34,174 nucleotides of DNA from Enterobacterales bacterium (GCA_015655145.1 JAATFO010000056.1:1-34174), one strand, 5' to 3'; numbered from the stretch's first letter, positions 8,180 to 19,382 are shown. Translations and numbers: made by a program. Notes: generated from the sequence alone by a model not told the origin.

Positions 8180-8551
8180 AATGACTCCTTTTGCGGCAAT
8201 ATTGCCACAGGAAGTATACGACTAAGGCAGTAAGTTGGCACAACTGAACGTCAGGCACAATAACCGAGTGCAGAAAAATGACGCCCTTTTCATGTGTTAA
8301 ACACCCGCACTGGCGATAATCGTTGTATCCGGATGCAGCAACGTATGTGAGCGGGTATATTACCTTGCCATTTATCAAGGTCTTCATTCGTTCGCCGGGT
8401 TGCCGTAACGTGAATGATTTAGCCGGTAACTGACCGATTTTAAATGAATCAGTCTGCTGGTCTTTTTCCAGTGGCAACACGAATCATCCGCAAGCAACGG
8501 GTCGATGCTGTTTATACTGATACCCGACATTCTTTCCCTGATGGCGTGAGC
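8180..8551. other. Divergent intergenic region speG / YnfC-like gene
   Basis: About 370 bases carry the promoters of speG (minus) and the YnfC-like gene (plus). A TATACT at 8513-8518 could be the -10 of the plus-strand gene, with no good -35. Open frames that cross this region on both strands lack ribosome binding sites and family resemblance, and I do not call them. Confidence 0.4.
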
Positions 8552-9415
8552 ATGATGAAAACTAACTTGTGGGCTTACCCGATTTTTCTCATCAGTTTGG
8601 CGACGGTGATGTTACCACGCCAGGTGCTGGCGCGTTGTCCGCTATACAGCCAGGCAGTGAATGACAGTAATAGCGTTATTATGCTGGGCGGTACCGCGAG
8701 AGGGCATATTCGGCAGTTTGTTGTTGGTGAGTTTGGTAAAGATGTGGATCTGCAAAAACGCATGTTAGGGCAATTTGATCGCTGCGGGGCGCTAACCGTG
8801 GCCGATATCTTTTATGACAAACGCGAAGGGAACGTCATATTGTCTATGGCGCAGCATCTGGAGCAGGTCAACGGCGAAGGATGGCTGGCTGAATACCAGA
8901 TGTCGGTAAGAGTGCAGCGCGATGGACGCGAAGTTGAAGTGAACAACAAACAGGGCATGATTAATTATCTGGTGGGGATACACGGCAATATTATCAGTGC
9001 CAGTGATACCTTTACCAATATGGGGAATAAAGGGTTCACTGAAACCACCTATCGCCACGATAAACAATTTCACCTGATAAACAGTGTGGCACGCGGTTCG
9101 GATGTGCAGAGTAATGGCGAATATTACTATCGCTGGAATCAGCGCGGGCAAATGCTGAGTATGACCTCAACACAAAGTAAAGAGGCCTATACCTATGATA
9201 AACAAGGCCGGGAATTACAGTTAAATTCGGTCAGTCATCGTGCAGGCGGCCTGTTAACGACCATTAATGAGTGCCAATTGTGGGATGAAACAGGGAATTG
9301 CACATTAAGCTACTCATCTGAAATAGAGGTTTCCGATGCTGGTACCCTAAAGCGTCATGCTGGTGCAGCCTACCGCTTTGACTATTGGGATAAAACGCCT
9401 ACGCCCGCAAATTAA
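8552..9415 (+). CDS. Exported YnfC-like protein (UPF0257 type)
   Basis: This 287-residue protein has an N-terminal signal peptide (residues 1-27: MMKTN, a hydrophobic core to about residue 21, then a VLA cleavage site). The rest is polar with repeated YxYD/QG-type segments (YYYRWNQRG, YTYDKQGRE) and a late CQLWDETGNC pair of cysteines. This pattern and the position beside speG recall E. coli YnfC, a UPF0257 lipoprotein of unknown role. Here arginine precedes the only cysteine near the cleavage site (LARC), which breaks a lipobox, so I expect a soluble periplasmic protein. The frame is open to 8444, but the signal peptide sets the start at one of two adjacent ATGs (8552 or 8555); the ribosome binding site is weak. 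Homology is inferred by eye and is moderate. Confidence 0.65.
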   Translation: MMKTNLWAYPIFLISLATVMLPRQVLARCPLYSQAVNDSNSVIMLGGTARGHIRQFVVGEFGKDVDLQKRMLGQFDRCGALTVADIFYDKREGNVILSMAQHLEQVNGEGWLAEYQMSVRVQRDGREVEVNNKQGMINYLVGIHGNIISASDTFTNMGNKGFTETTYRHDKQFHLINSVARGSDVQSNGEYYYRWNQRGQMLSMTSTQSKEAYTYDKQGRELQLNSVSHRAGGLLTTINECQLWDETGNCTLSYSSEIEVSDAGTLKRHAGAAYRFDYWDKTPTPAN

Positions 9416-9491
9416 ACGCCTGTGCGATTCCGGCCATTTACAGGTCAAATTGTTCCGATCCGGACGCGAACCTTTGTGTATTCGGTGTATA

Positions 9492-9513
9492 CGCCAGCTA
9501 TCCTGTGCTGGCG
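9492..9513. terminator. Stem-loop between convergent YnfC-like gene and cmoB
   Basis: CGCCAGC (9492-9498) and GCTGGCG (9507-9513) form a perfect 7-bp stem with an 8-nt loop in the gap between two convergent genes. No T-tract follows on either strand, so termination is only suggested by position. Confidence 0.35.
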
Positions 9514-9550
9514 GGACACACGCTTTGGATACGGAAACGGCGGCGTAGTG

Positions 9551-11334
<1,784 letters not shown>

Positions 11335-11418
11335 CTATCAACATACAGGACAGAAATCGTCCTTTTGGCACGAAAACTCAGCCTGAATATGCCGACGCAT
11401 GACCATACTCAACAAAAC

Positions 11419-12243
11419 TCAGAATAAACCGGCTTGTTGGGGCCAGTGAGGCGCAGGCCCGAGGTGCGGTAAAACGCGTTGCAAATGTGGCCAGAGGAAT
11501 TGAACCAGATCGGGGGCCGCACCAATATCCGGGGTGTGGATAAATAACCAGGGTGTGCCGGTGCGCTGCCATAGCGGCAACTTCTCCAGCCAGTCAGCAA
11601 AAAAGGTTAAATTAGCCTGGGCATCATCACCGCCAATAAAACGCACCATTGGCTGGTTTGCGGTCATCACCGCGTGGGTGGGTACGTTGGGTTTTTTCTG
11701 TTTGGCTGCCAGGGTCGCAGGGGTGATTGACGATGAAGCATGTACCGGACGGCTGTCTAAAATGACCCGATTCACGCTGCGTGCATATAAACCACGATTC
11801 AGCGCTTGTTCTGCATCTCCTTTAGCAAAAAAAGCGGGATGACGCACTTCGACGCCGTAGCTAAAGACCGTGGGTAAATCGGCTAAAAACGCCCACAGCG
11901 CAGGGAGATCATCGGGGCTAAACGTCGCCGGGAGTTGCAACCAGTATTGGCCGATACGCCGGGCTAGCGGATCCAGTGTGCGGAAAAAGTCACTGGTTAA
12001 ATCCTGACATTGTTTGAGTGCCGCCTGATGGCTGATGGTGGCGGGAAACTTAAAGCAAAAGCGAAAATCATCATCGGTCATCGCACGCCAGCGTTGAACC
12101 CGCCCGGCGTCGGGAAGGGCATAAAGCGTGGTATTCCCTTCCACGCAATTAAAATAACGGGCGTAATCGGCCAGGGTGCCAAGACCGAATTTCCGCCATT
12201 GCCCATGTTGCCATTGTGGCAGACCAATCCTGATGGTTGACAT
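11419..12243 (-). CDS. yecE: YecE, DUF72 family protein
   Basis: This 274-residue protein (E. coli YecE about 272) belongs to the DUF72 family, which has a TIM-barrel fold and no established reaction. Typical segments are IRIGLPQWQHGQW at the start, YFNCVEGNTTLYALP, FRFCFKFPATISH, YWLQLPATFSPDDLP and VEVRHPAFF. No signal peptide or membrane segment is seen, so it should be cytoplasmic. It follows yecD by 38 bp on the same strand and they are probably co-transcribed. The gap holds two mutually exclusive short hairpins (12250-12279). The ribosome binding site before the ATG at 12243 is weak. Confidence 0.9.
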   Translation of the reverse strand: MSTIRIGLPQWQHGQWRKFGLGTLADYARYFNCVEGNTTLYALPDAGRVQRWRAMTDDDFRFCFKFPATISHQAALKQCQDLTSDFFRTLDPLARRIGQYWLQLPATFSPDDLPALWAFLADLPTVFSYGVEVRHPAFFAKGDAEQALNRGLYARSVNRVILDSRPVHASSSITPATLAAKQKKPNVPTHAVMTANQPMVRFIGGDDAQANLTFFADWLEKLPLWQRTGTPWLFIHTPDIGAAPDLVQFLWPHLQRVLPHLGPAPHWPQQAGLF

Positions 12244-12249
12244 GCTCTA

Positions 12250-12279
12250 ACCCGTAACGATAACGGGTGCCGACACCCG
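12250..12279 (-). promoter_or_regulatory. Overlapping alternative hairpins between yecD and yecE
   Basis: On the transcribed strand the CACCCGT segment can pair either with upstream CGGGTG (plus-strand arms 12264-12269 and 12274-12279, loop CCGA) or with downstream ACGGGT (plus-strand arms 12250-12255 and 12263-12268). The second hairpin lies within a few bases of the yecE start codon and could cover its weak ribosome binding site. A regulatory role is my inference only. Confidence 0.3.
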
Positions 12280-12281
12280 GA

Positions 12282-12851
12282 TTAAATTGACAGCGCGGCA
12301 ATGATTTCCGCCGACTGACGCACTTGCGCTATGCGCGGGAAAATCCATTGCAGGCTACTGTTATGTTGTTCAGTGCTGGCGGCACTGCACACATCTTCGG
12401 CAATCACCAGATTGAATCCCAGTTCCCAGGCATTGCGCGCGGTGGATTCTACACCAATATTGGTGGAAATGCCGCCCAGAACCAGCGTATCAATGCCGCG
12501 GCGGCGCAATTGCAGTTCAAGATCGGTACCGTAAAACGCGCCCCATTGCCGTTTCGTAACAGTAATATCACTGGCTTCTACCCCTAATGCGGGAGGGTAA
12601 TGCCACCAGTTATCAGGCAGTGTCGCCTGTTTCGTCGGAGCATCCACCGTTTGTTTAAGCGCGTCGGCATAATCTTCCGACCAGCCAACGCGAACGAGGA
12701 ACACTGGCGAATGCACGGTACGGAATTTCTCTGCCAGCTTAGCGGCATGAGCCACCACTGATTGATGGCTATGTGGTCCGCCGGCGAACGGCAGAATCCC
12801 TTCTTGCAGATCGATTAACACCAGAGCGGTTGATGCGGCATGCAGTTTCAT
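12282..12851 (-). CDS. yecD: YecD, isochorismatase-like protein lacking the catalytic cysteine
   Basis: This 189-residue cytoplasmic protein (E. coli YecD 188) has the cysteine-hydrolase fold of isochorismatases and nicotinamidases. D14 (LIDLQEG) and K100 (TKRQWGAF) occupy two positions of the usual Asp-Lys-Cys triad. The third position, in [11 protein letters not shown], is G133 rather than cysteine, as in E. coli YecD, so normal hydrolase chemistry is not expected. A second cysteine seen just before this motif in E. coli (LCGIST) is also glycine here. The frame is open to 13010, but ATG 12851 has GGAGAG directly upstream and gives the family start. The gene is divergent from aspS and upstream of yecE. 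Confidence 0.92.
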   Translation of the reverse strand: MKLHAASTALVLIDLQEGILPFAGGPHSHQSVVAHAAKLAEKFRTVHSPVFLVRVGWSEDYADALKQTVDAPTKQATLPDNWWHYPPALGVEASDITVTKRQWGAFYGTDLELQLRRRGIDTLVLGGISTNIGVESTARNAWELGFNLVIAEDVCSAASTEQHNSSLQWIFPRIAQVRQSAEIIAALSI

Positions 12852-13167
12852 TATCTCTCCAGGGAATGCGCAAAGGGGAAGAATATGGGGAAACAGGCGC
12901 AGTTGGTAAGGGAAAGTGTGTCCAGAAGTGGTAAATATTGTTATTTTTTGTGTGTAAAACGCATTGTTGGCCGGTGAGCGATCCGGGATTATGCTAACAG
13001 TGTCAGACAAACCCGCTGCCGCACTTATCGTCCCACGCTTTTTACATTATAATGCCTGCCTTTTTTCGGGTATCGTCTGTCTCGTCTGTTTCCCTGCGGA
13101 CTGAGGCAACAGAAAATAAACTCACAGGCTGCCCGAACAGCAGCAACGATGTTAAAAGGATGGCGTG
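12852..13167. other. Divergent region yecD / aspS
   Basis: This 316-bp gap holds the aspS promoter (13025-13053) and must hold the yecD promoter. No further gene is visible. Confidence 0.5.
13025..13053 (+). promoter_or_regulatory. Candidate aspS promoter
   Basis: A perfect TATAAT (13048-13053) with TTATCG (13025-13030) at 17-bp spacing lies about 115 bases upstream of the aspS ATG. The next bases, GCCTGCC, form a GC-rich discriminator of the kind found at growth-rate-controlled promoters. Confidence 0.5.
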
Positions 13168-14946
13168 ATGCGTACTGAATATTGTGGACGGCTTAATCCG
13201 GCTCATGAAGGCCAGCAAGTGACTCTATGTGGTTGGGTCAATCGTCGCCGTGATCTCGGCAGTCTGATCTTTATTGATATGCGCGATTGTGCGGGCATTG
13301 TTCAGGTGTTCTTTGATCCTGACTATCAGGATGTATTCAAACGGGCTTCTGAGCTGCGTAACGAATTTTGTATTCAGGTTACCGGCACGGTGCGTGCGCG
13401 CGGAGCCAAAAACAGCAATGCTGACATGGCCACCGGTGAGGTTGAAGTCTTTGCTACCGGGTTGACCATCATCAACCGTGCAGAACCATTACCGCTGGAT
13501 TCCAACCAAAATAACAGCGAAGAAGCACGTCTGAAATACCGCTATCTGGATTTACGCCGCCCGGAAATGGCGCAGCGTTTAAGAACGCGGGCGAAAATCA
13601 CCAGCTTTGTCCGTCGTTTTATGGATGGCGAAGGCTTCCTCGATATTGAAACCCCGATGCTGACAAAAGCGACGCCGGAAGGGGCGCGTGATTATCTGGT
13701 GCCGAGCCGCGTACACAAAGGGAAATTCTATGCGTTGCCGCAGTCACCGCAATTGTTTAAGCAACTGTTGATGATGTCGGGTTTTGATCGCTACTACCAA
13801 ATTGTGAAGTGCTTTCGTGATGAGGACTTGCGTGCTGATCGCCAGCCGGAATTTACTCAAATTGATGTCGAAACCTCATTCATGACGGCCCCGCAGGTGC
13901 GAGAAGTCATGGAACGCATGGTGCGGGCGTTGTGGCGTGAGATCAACGGGGTTGATCTGGGGGATTTCCCCCAGATGACCTTCGCCGAGGCGATGCGGCG
14001 CTATGGATCTGATAAGCCTGATTTGCGTAACCCCATGGAACTGGTGGACGTGGGCGATTTACTGACTAAGGTGGCGTTTAAGGTTTTCTCTGGTCCGGCC
14101 AATGATGCCAATGGGCGTGTGGCTGCATTGCGCGTACCGGGCGGGGCGCACCTCAGCCGTAAACAAATTGATGAGTACGGCAAATTTATTGAAGTCTACG
14201 GCGCGAAAGGCCTGGCGTATATCAAAGTCAACGAATGTGCGCGTGGTCTTGAGGGGATCCAAAGCCCGGTAGCGAAATTCCTTAACGCTGAGATTGTTGC
14301 GGAAATCCTGACACGAACTGCCGCGCGTGATGGCGATATTATTTTCTTTGGCGCCGACCGTGCCAGTGTGGTGTCGAATGCCCTGGGCGCCCTGCGCTTG
14401 AAAGTGGGACGTGATCTTAACCTTACCGCCGATGCTGTCTGGGCACCGCTGTGGGTGGTGGATTTCCCGATGTTCGAAGAGGATGGCGAAGGCGGGCTGA
14501 CCGCGATGCATCATCCGTTTACCGCGCCACGCGATATGACGCCGCAACAATTGCAACAGGCGCCGGAAACCGCCATCGCTAATGCTTACGATATGGTGAT
14601 CAATGGCTACGAAGTGGGTGGCGGTTCAGTACGTATCCATAACAGTCAGATGCAACAGACGGTCTTTGGCATTCTGGGTATCAATGCACAAGAACAGCGT
14701 GAGAAGTTCGGCTTCCTGCTCGATGCGCTGAAATACGGCACTCCGCCACATGCCGGGTTGGCGTTTGGTCTTGATCGTCTGGTGATGTTGTTGACAGGCA
14801 CAGACAATATTCGCGATGTGATTGCCTTCCCGAAAACCACGGCGGCGGCATGCCTGATGACCGAAGCGCCGAGTTATGCGAATCCGGCGGCACTGGAAGA
14901 ACTGGCCATTCAGGTGGTGAAAAAGGAAAAGCCAGAGAATAACTGA
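13168..14946 (+). CDS. aspS: Aspartyl-tRNA synthetase
   Basis: This class II synthetase charges tRNA-Asp. It has 592 residues (E. coli 590), with an N-terminal OB-fold anticodon-binding domain (about 1-105; [11 protein letters not shown]), motif 1 around [11 protein letters not shown], motif 2 [18 protein letters not shown], a bacterial GAD insertion domain in the middle (about 290-420) and motif 3 [12 protein letters not shown] near the end. The ATG at 13168 has AAAAGGA 7 bases upstream; a GTG one codon earlier is less likely. nudB starts 1 base after the stop, so they share a transcript. Confidence 0.97.
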   Translation: MRTEYCGRLNPAHEGQQVTLCGWVNRRRDLGSLIFIDMRDCAGIVQVFFDPDYQDVFKRASELRNEFCIQVTGTVRARGAKNSNADMATGEVEVFATGLTIINRAEPLPLDSNQNNSEEARLKYRYLDLRRPEMAQRLRTRAKITSFVRRFMDGEGFLDIETPMLTKATPEGARDYLVPSRVHKGKFYALPQSPQLFKQLLMMSGFDRYYQIVKCFRDEDLRADRQPEFTQIDVETSFMTAPQVREVMERMVRALWREINGVDLGDFPQMTFAEAMRRYGSDKPDLRNPMELVDVGDLLTKVAFKVFSGPANDANGRVAALRVPGGAHLSRKQIDEYGKFIEVYGAKGLAYIKVNECARGLEGIQSPVAKFLNAEIVAEILTRTAARDGDIIFFGADRASVVSNALGALRLKVGRDLNLTADAVWAPLWVVDFPMFEEDGEGGLTAMHHPFTAPRDMTPQQLQQAPETAIANAYDMVINGYEVGGGSVRIHNSQMQQTVFGILGINAQEQREKFGFLLDALKYGTPPHAGLAFGLDRLVMLLTGTDNIRDVIAFPKTTAAACLMTEAPSYANPAALEELAIQVVKKEKPENN

Positions 14947-14947
14947 G

Positions 14948-15382
14948 ATGCCTTATAAGCAACCGGTTTCGGTATTGGTGGTGGTTTATGCCCACGATAC
15001 CGGCCGGGTACTCATGTTGCAGCGGCGTGATGATCCTGATTTCTGGCAATCGGTAACCGGGAGCCTTGAAGCTGACGAAACGCCTGTCCAGGCGGCGGTG
15101 CGTGAGGTATGGGAAGAGCTGACCATTAATGTGGATGCAGAACGGCTCACGCTCAAAGACTGCCAGCGGCAGATAGAATTTGAAATCTTTGCGCATTTTC
15201 GGCACCGTTATGCGCCAGACGTAGTGCATAACACCGAACACTGGTTCACCCTGGCGTTGCCGCAGGAACGTGATGTGGTCATCAGTGAACACCTTGCCTG
15301 GCAATGGCTGGAGGCCAAAACGGCGGCGCGGCTTACCAAGTCCTGGAGTAATCGCCAGGCAATTGCAGAGTTTGTTCATTAG
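14948..15382 (+). CDS. nudB: Dihydroneopterin triphosphate pyrophosphohydrolase NudB
   Basis: This Nudix hydrolase removes pyrophosphate from dihydroneopterin triphosphate, an early committed step of folate synthesis. It has 144 residues. The Nudix box runs from G38 (GSLEADE...REVWEE, to about 60); as in E. coli NudB the late glycine of the consensus is threonine. The ATG lies one base after the aspS stop, so translation is probably coupled. An imperfect hairpin followed at a distance by six T lies after the gene (15387-15440). Confidence 0.93.
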   Translation: MPYKQPVSVLVVVYAHDTGRVLMLQRRDDPDFWQSVTGSLEADETPVQAAVREVWEELTINVDAERLTLKDCQRQIEFEIFAHFRHRYAPDVVHNTEHWFTLALPQERDVVISEHLAWQWLEAKTAARLTKSWSNRQAIAEFVH

Positions 15383-15386
15383 TCGT

Positions 15387-15440
15387 CTGACCGCCCTGTT
15401 TCATTGGATTATGGCGGGTCAGAGGGCATGATGGTTTTTT
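15387..15440 (+). terminator. Imperfect hairpin and T-tract after nudB
   Basis: CTGACCGCC (15387-15395) pairs with GGCGGGTCAG (15413-15422) with one bulged base. Six T follow at 15435-15440, 12 bases after the stem. An alternative pairing uses GCCCT (15394-15398 region) with AGGGC (15423-15427 region), closer to the T-tract. The geometry is not canonical, so it may be a weak terminator or an attenuator before yebC. Confidence 0.4.
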
Positions 15441-15509
15441 AGCTTAACGAACCGGCATCATCGGCATAAGTCTGAGTGTTGGTTCGGGTTCAATTCTGGA
15501 GATAGAAGA

Positions 15510-16253
15510 ATGGCAGGTCATAGTAAGTGGGCCAATACTAAACACCGCAAAGCGGCACAAGATTCCAGACGCGGTAAAATTTTCACCAAAATCATTCGTG
15601 AACTGGTGACTGCGGCAAAACTGGGTGGCGCCGATCCGGCATCCAACCCGCGTTTGCGTGCAGCGATAGACAAAGCGCTGTCAAATAATATGACGCGCGA
15701 CACCATGAACCGGGCAATTGCACGTGGCGCGGGCGGTGACGATGACAACAACATGGAAACCATCATTTACGAAGGCTATGGCCCAGGCGGTACGGCGGTA
15801 ATGGTGGAGTGCCTGAGTGATAACCGTAACCGGACTGTTTCCGAAGTGCGCCATGCCTTTAGCAAAAGCGGCGGTAATCTGGGCACTGATGGTTCCGTTG
15901 CGTATCTGTTCAGCAAAAAAGGGGTGATCTCTTATGCGCCTGGCCTGGATGAAGATACGGTGATGGATGCCGCACTGGATGCCGGCGCGGAAGACGTTGT
16001 GACGTATGATGATGGCGCGATTGACGTATTCACTACCCCGGATGCATTTGGCGAGGTAAAAGATGCTCTCGACGCTACAGGCCTTCAGGCTGAAGCAGCG
16101 GAAGTGTCCATGGTGCCGGCGACAAAAGCGGATATGGATGCGGAAACAGCACCGAAGTTATTACGCCTGATCGACATGCTGGAAGATTGTGATGATGTAC
16201 AGGAAGTTTACCATAACGGTGAAATCTCCGATGAGGTGGCGGCGTTGCTGTAG
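15510..16253 (+). CDS. yebC: YebC family regulatory/translation protein
   Basis: This 247-residue protein (E. coli 246) belongs to the YebC/PmpR/TACO1 family. It has the hallmark start [18 protein letters not shown], then [17 protein letters not shown] and the acidic C-terminal half ending [18 protein letters not shown]. The family was long annotated as transcription regulators; its mitochondrial relative TACO1 and recent bacterial work point to a role on the ribosome at difficult (proline-rich) sequences. The start has GGAGAT at 15498-15503. It lies upstream of ruvC in the classic nudB-yebC-ruvC order, 43 bp before the ruvC start. Confidence 0.95.
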   Translation: MAGHSKWANTKHRKAAQDSRRGKIFTKIIRELVTAAKLGGADPASNPRLRAAIDKALSNNMTRDTMNRAIARGAGGDDDNNMETIIYEGYGPGGTAVMVECLSDNRNRTVSEVRHAFSKSGGNLGTDGSVAYLFSKKGVISYAPGLDEDTVMDAALDAGAEDVVTYDDGAIDVFTTPDAFGEVKDALDATGLQAEAAEVSMVPATKADMDAETAPKLLRLIDMLEDCDDVQEVYHNGEISDEVAALL

Positions 16254-16296
16254 TGGCGCGTCAACGAAATAACATCTTCCGTAACGGAGAAGCGTG

Positions 16297-16821
16297 ATGG
16301 CGATCATTCTTGGTATTGACCCAGGATCACGTGTGACGGGTTATGGGGTGATTCGTCAAACCGGACGGCAGCTCAGCTATCTGGGAAGTGGTTGCATTCG
16401 CACCATTGTCGACGATTTGCCGGCGCGGCTGAAGTTGATCTATGCGGGAGTGAGTGAAATTATTACGCAATTTCAGCCGGATTTTTTTGCCATTGAACAG
16501 GTGTTTATGGCAAAAAATGCCGACTCAGCGCTGAAGCTGGGTCAAGCCCGTGGTGCGGCGATTGTCGCGGCGGTAAATCATGACTTACCGGTATTTGAAT
16601 ATGCCGCACGGCAGGTTAAACAAACCGTCGTGGGTATTGGCAGCGCGGAGAAAGCGCAGGTGCAACACATGGTACGTACCTTGCTGAAACTGGCGGCCAA
16701 TCCGCAATCCGATGCGGCTGATGCACTGGCGATTGCGATTACCCACTGCCACATCAGTCAGAATGCGGACCGAATGAGCGAAAAACGGCTTGTCCTCACG
16801 CGGGGGCGTTTACGTTCCTGA
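16297..16821 (+). CDS. ruvC: Crossover junction endodeoxyribonuclease RuvC
   Basis: RuvC resolves Holliday junctions during recombinational repair, cutting the four-way DNA held by RuvAB. It has 174 residues (E. coli 173). The four acidic catalytic residues of the RNase-H-like fold are present: D8 (GIDPGSR), E67 (AIEQVF), D139 and D142 (SDAADALA), each one position later than in E. coli. The ATG at 16297 has GGAG (16286-16289) 7 bases upstream, better spaced than the GTG one codon before. yebB, which separates ruvC from ruvA in E. coli, is absent. The gene ends in a terminator that also holds a LexA box. Confidence 0.96.
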   Translation: MAIILGIDPGSRVTGYGVIRQTGRQLSYLGSGCIRTIVDDLPARLKLIYAGVSEIITQFQPDFFAIEQVFMAKNADSALKLGQARGAAIVAAVNHDLPVFEYAARQVKQTVVGIGSAEKAQVQHMVRTLLKLAANPQSDAADALAIAITHCHISQNADRMSEKRLVLTRGRLRS

Positions 16822-16823
16822 TG

Positions 16824-16849
16824 GGCTGGATATTCATCCAGCCTTTTTT
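16824..16849 (+). terminator. Intrinsic terminator of ruvC
   Basis: GGCTGGAT (16824-16831) and ATCCAGCC (16836-16843) form a perfect 8-bp stem with a 4-nt loop, followed by six T (16844-16849). It begins 2 bases after the ruvC stop. The same bases contain the LexA operator of ruvAB. Confidence 0.88.
16826..16841. promoter_or_regulatory. LexA (SOS) box of ruvAB
   Basis: CTGGATATTCATCCAG fits CTG-N10-CAG and is almost the same as the known E. coli ruvA LexA site (CTGGATATCTATCCAG, from memory). It lies 54 bp upstream of the ruvA GTG, overlapping the likely promoter: candidate -10 elements TATGAT (16849-16854) or TATAAA (16854-16859) follow. SOS induction of ruvAB separately from ruvC is therefore expected. 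Confidence 0.88.
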
Positions 16850-16894
16850 ATGATATAAACGAACGAATTCCCGCATAATTTTAAGGACGCTAAC

Positions 16895-17509
16895 GTGATA
16901 GGTCGTTTGAGAGGCATCATTCTTGAGAAACAGCCGCCGCAAGTGTTGCTTGAGGTCAACGGCGTAGGCTATGAAGTGCATATGCCGATGACCTGCTTTT
17001 ATGAATTGCCTGAACTCGACCAGGAAGCGATGATCTTCACCCATTTTGTGGTGCGTGAAGATGCGCAACTGTTATTTGGTTTTAATCATAAGCCTGAACG
17101 GTCGCTATTTCGTGAACTGCTTAAAGTTAACGGCGTGGGGCCTAAGCTGGCCCTGGCTATTCTTTCCGGGATGTCGGCGCAACAATTTGTCACAGCCGTA
17201 GAGCAAGGGGAGATTGCCGCACTGGTGAAATTACCGGGTGTGGGCAAGAAAACCGCGGAGCGTCTGGTGGTGGAAATGAAAGATCGCTTTAAAGGTATGC
17301 ATGGTGATCTTTTTGCGACGGATTCAACCTTCGCGTTAACCAGCCAGTTGCCGGCGCCTGCTGGCAATGATGCTGAGTCGGAAGCGGCTGCAGCGTTAGT
17401 GGCGCTGGGATATAAACCGGTGGAAGCCAGTCGGATGATCAGTAAAATCGGGCGTAAGGACGTTGATTGTGAAACGCTGATCCGTGAAGCGTTACGTGCC
17501 GCTATCTGA
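16895..17509 (+). CDS. ruvA: Holliday junction DNA helicase subunit RuvA
   Basis: RuvA binds four-way junctions as a tetramer and loads RuvB for branch migration. It has 204 residues (E. coli 203): an N-terminal OB domain ([12 protein letters not shown]...), two helix-hairpin-helix motifs in domain II ([12 protein letters not shown] and [12 protein letters not shown]), an acidic flexible linker around 140-160, and the C-terminal RuvB-binding domain ([16 protein letters not shown]). Translation starts at GTG with AAGGA (16883-16887) 7 bases upstream. ruvB follows after 8 bp. A LexA box is upstream. Confidence 0.97.
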   Translation: MIGRLRGIILEKQPPQVLLEVNGVGYEVHMPMTCFYELPELDQEAMIFTHFVVREDAQLLFGFNHKPERSLFRELLKVNGVGPKLALAILSGMSAQQFVTAVEQGEIAALVKLPGVGKKTAERLVVEMKDRFKGMHGDLFATDSTFALTSQLPAPAGNDAESEAAAALVALGYKPVEASRMISKIGRKDVDCETLIREALRAAI

Positions 17510-17517
17510 GGTGAAAG

Positions 17518-18525
17518 ATGATTGAAGCCGATCGCCTGATTTCCCCTGGCGCCATCAGTGAAGAAGAGGTCATTGACCGCGCCATTCGCCCACGACTGCT
17601 TGCCGAGTATGTCGGGCAGCCACAAGTGCGCGAACAGATGGAAATTTTTATCAAAGCGGCAAGAATGCGCGGTGATGCACTGGATCATTTGCTGATTTTT
17701 GGCCCACCGGGATTGGGTAAAACTACGCTGGCGAATATTGTCGCTAATGAAATGGGCGTCAATTTGCGCACCACGTCGGGTCCGGTGCTGGAAAAGGCCG
17801 GCGATCTGGCTGCTATGCTGACCAACCTTGAACCGCATGACGTACTGTTTATTGATGAGATCCACCGACTTTCCCCGGTGGTGGAAGAAGTACTTTATCC
17901 GGCGATGGAAGATTATCAGCTTGATATCATGATTGGTGAAGGTCCGGCGGCGCGTTCTATCAAACTGGATTTGCCGCCATTTACCCTCATTGGCGCTACC
18001 ACGCGCGCCGGCTCGCTGACTTCGCCGCTGCGTGATCGTTTTGGTATTGTGCAACGTCTCGAATTTTATTGTGTGGCTGATTTAAAACATATCGTTGGGC
18101 GTAGTGCTGTTTGTATGGGGCTTGAGCTGAGCGATGAAGGCGCGCTGGAAGTGGCTAAACGTTCCCGTGGCACACCCCGAATCGCTAACCGCCTGTTACG
18201 CCGGGTGCGAGACTTCTCTGAAGTGCGGGCGGAGGGTAACCTCAGTGGCGAGGTGGCTGTTCAGGCACTGAATATGCTGAATGTCGATACCGAAGGCTTC
18301 GATTACATGGATCGTAAACTGTTGCTGGCGATTATCGATAAATTTACCGGCGGTCCGGTCGGTCTGGATAATCTTGCCGCCGCTATCGGTGAGGAGCGGG
18401 AAACGATTGAGGATGTGATCGAGCCTTTTCTGATCCAGCAAGGCTTTATTCAGCGCACGCCGCGCGGACGTATTGCCACACAGCATGCTTATAAACATTT
18501 TGGTATTACCCGGGAAGTGGAGTAA
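17518..18525 (+). CDS. ruvB: Holliday junction branch migration ATPase RuvB
   Basis: RuvB is the hexameric AAA+ motor that drives branch migration on junctions bound by RuvA. It has 335 residues (E. coli 336). The Walker A motif is GPPGLGKT (62-69), Walker B is LFIDEIH (110-116), sensor 1 lies in LIGATTRAG, and the winged-helix DNA-binding domain is C-terminal ([18 protein letters not shown]). The gene starts at ATG 8 bp after ruvA and shares its SOS-controlled transcript. It converges on znuB. Confidence 0.97.
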   Translation: MIEADRLISPGAISEEEVIDRAIRPRLLAEYVGQPQVREQMEIFIKAARMRGDALDHLLIFGPPGLGKTTLANIVANEMGVNLRTTSGPVLEKAGDLAAMLTNLEPHDVLFIDEIHRLSPVVEEVLYPAMEDYQLDIMIGEGPAARSIKLDLPPFTLIGATTRAGSLTSPLRDRFGIVQRLEFYCVADLKHIVGRSAVCMGLELSDEGALEVAKRSRGTPRIANRLLRRVRDFSEVRAEGNLSGEVAVQALNMLNVDTEGFDYMDRKLLLAIIDKFTGGPVGLDNLAAAIGEERETIEDVIEPFLIQQGFIQRTPRGRIATQHAYKHFGITREVE

Positions 18526-18596
18526 CGCTGGACGGATTCCACGCTGTCGCTGCGCTAACTGGCGCGGCAGCACCGCTTCAACAGATAGAGCCTCAT

Positions 18597-19382
18597 TTAG
18601 TTGCGCGCTTTTTTCACCATGCTGATGATAAACAATACCGTGGCGCTTAATACCACAGATGGCCCAGCCGGTGTGTCGTACCATGCAGAGAAGGTTAGAC
18701 CGGCAGTGACGGCAATCATCCCGACTGCCACTGCAATGGCGGCCATTTGCTCTGGTGAATGTGAGAAACGGCGCGCTGTAGCAGCCGGAATAATGAGCAG
18801 CGAAGTGATAATCAGCGCGCCGACAAATTTCATGGCGACACCAATGGTCAGTGCTGTGACCAGCATCAATATCAGACGGGCGCGCAGAATATTAACCCCA
18901 TCCACCTGCGCCAGCTCCGGGCTAATGGTTATCGACAGCAGCGCGCGCCACTGCCATGCCATCAGCGCCATCACCAGCATGACGCCAGGCACAATGATCG
19001 CCAGATCTTGCGGTGTTACTGCCAATAAATCCCCAAACAAGTACGCCATTAAATCGACACGGACATTAGACATCAGGCTGACGACCACCAGGCCGAGTGA
19101 TAAGGCACTGTGGGCCATAATTCCCAACAGGGTATCAATGGATAACTGTGGTCGACGCTCAAGCCAGCCCAGTCCGAGTGCCAGCAGGAGGGTGATAAAA
19201 ATCACCGCATAAGTGGGGTTCACATCCAGCAGCAGGCCAAAGGCTACCCCCAGCAATGAGGCATGCGCCAGCGTATCACCAAAATAAGACATTCGGCGCC
19301 AGACGACAAATGACCCCAGCGGACCTGCGGCCAGCGCCAGCAGCATACCTGCGCACCATCCGGGAAGCAGTAATGCAATCAT
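18597..19382 (-). CDS. znuB: High-affinity zinc ABC transporter permease ZnuB
   Basis: ZnuB is the inner-membrane channel of the ZnuABC zinc importer. It has 261 residues (the same length as E. coli) and is hydrophobic throughout, with the usual start [25 protein letters not shown] (split: residues 1-25) and conserved [21 protein letters not shown], the loop that contacts the ATPase. Its ATG overlaps the znuC stop by 4 bases, so translation is coupled. The transcript runs from the divergent Zur-controlled promoter beyond znuC. Confidence 0.96.
   Translation of the reverse strand: MIALLLPGWCAGMLLALAAGPLGSFVVWRRMSYFGDTLAHASLLGVAFGLLLDVNPTYAVIFITLLLALGLGWLERRPQLSIDTLLGIMAHSALSLGLVVVSLMSNVRVDLMAYLFGDLLAVTPQDLAIIVPGVMLVMALMAWQWRALLSITISPELAQVDGVNILRARLILMLVTALTIGVAMKFVGALIITSLLIIPAATARRFSHSPEQMAAIAVAVGMIAVTAGLTFSAWYDTPAGPSVVLSATVLFIISMVKKARN

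Noticed and set aside
8157..8480. A 107-codon minus-strand frame overlapping the speG start
   Set aside because: It overlaps the well-supported speG start, has no ribosome binding site and looks like non-coding composition.
14681..15379. A 232-codon open frame on the minus strand opposite aspS and nudB
   Set aside because: It is a shadow of two conserved coupled genes with no ribosome binding site or domain.
15387..15440. Standard intrinsic terminator after nudB
   Set aside because: The T-tract is 12 bases from the stem and the stem is bulged. It is listed with low confidence instead.
17086..18054. A 322-codon open frame on the minus strand opposite ruvA and ruvB
   Set aside because: It lies entirely over two strongly conserved genes, is rich in Arg, Ser and His as antisense shadows are, and resembles no family.
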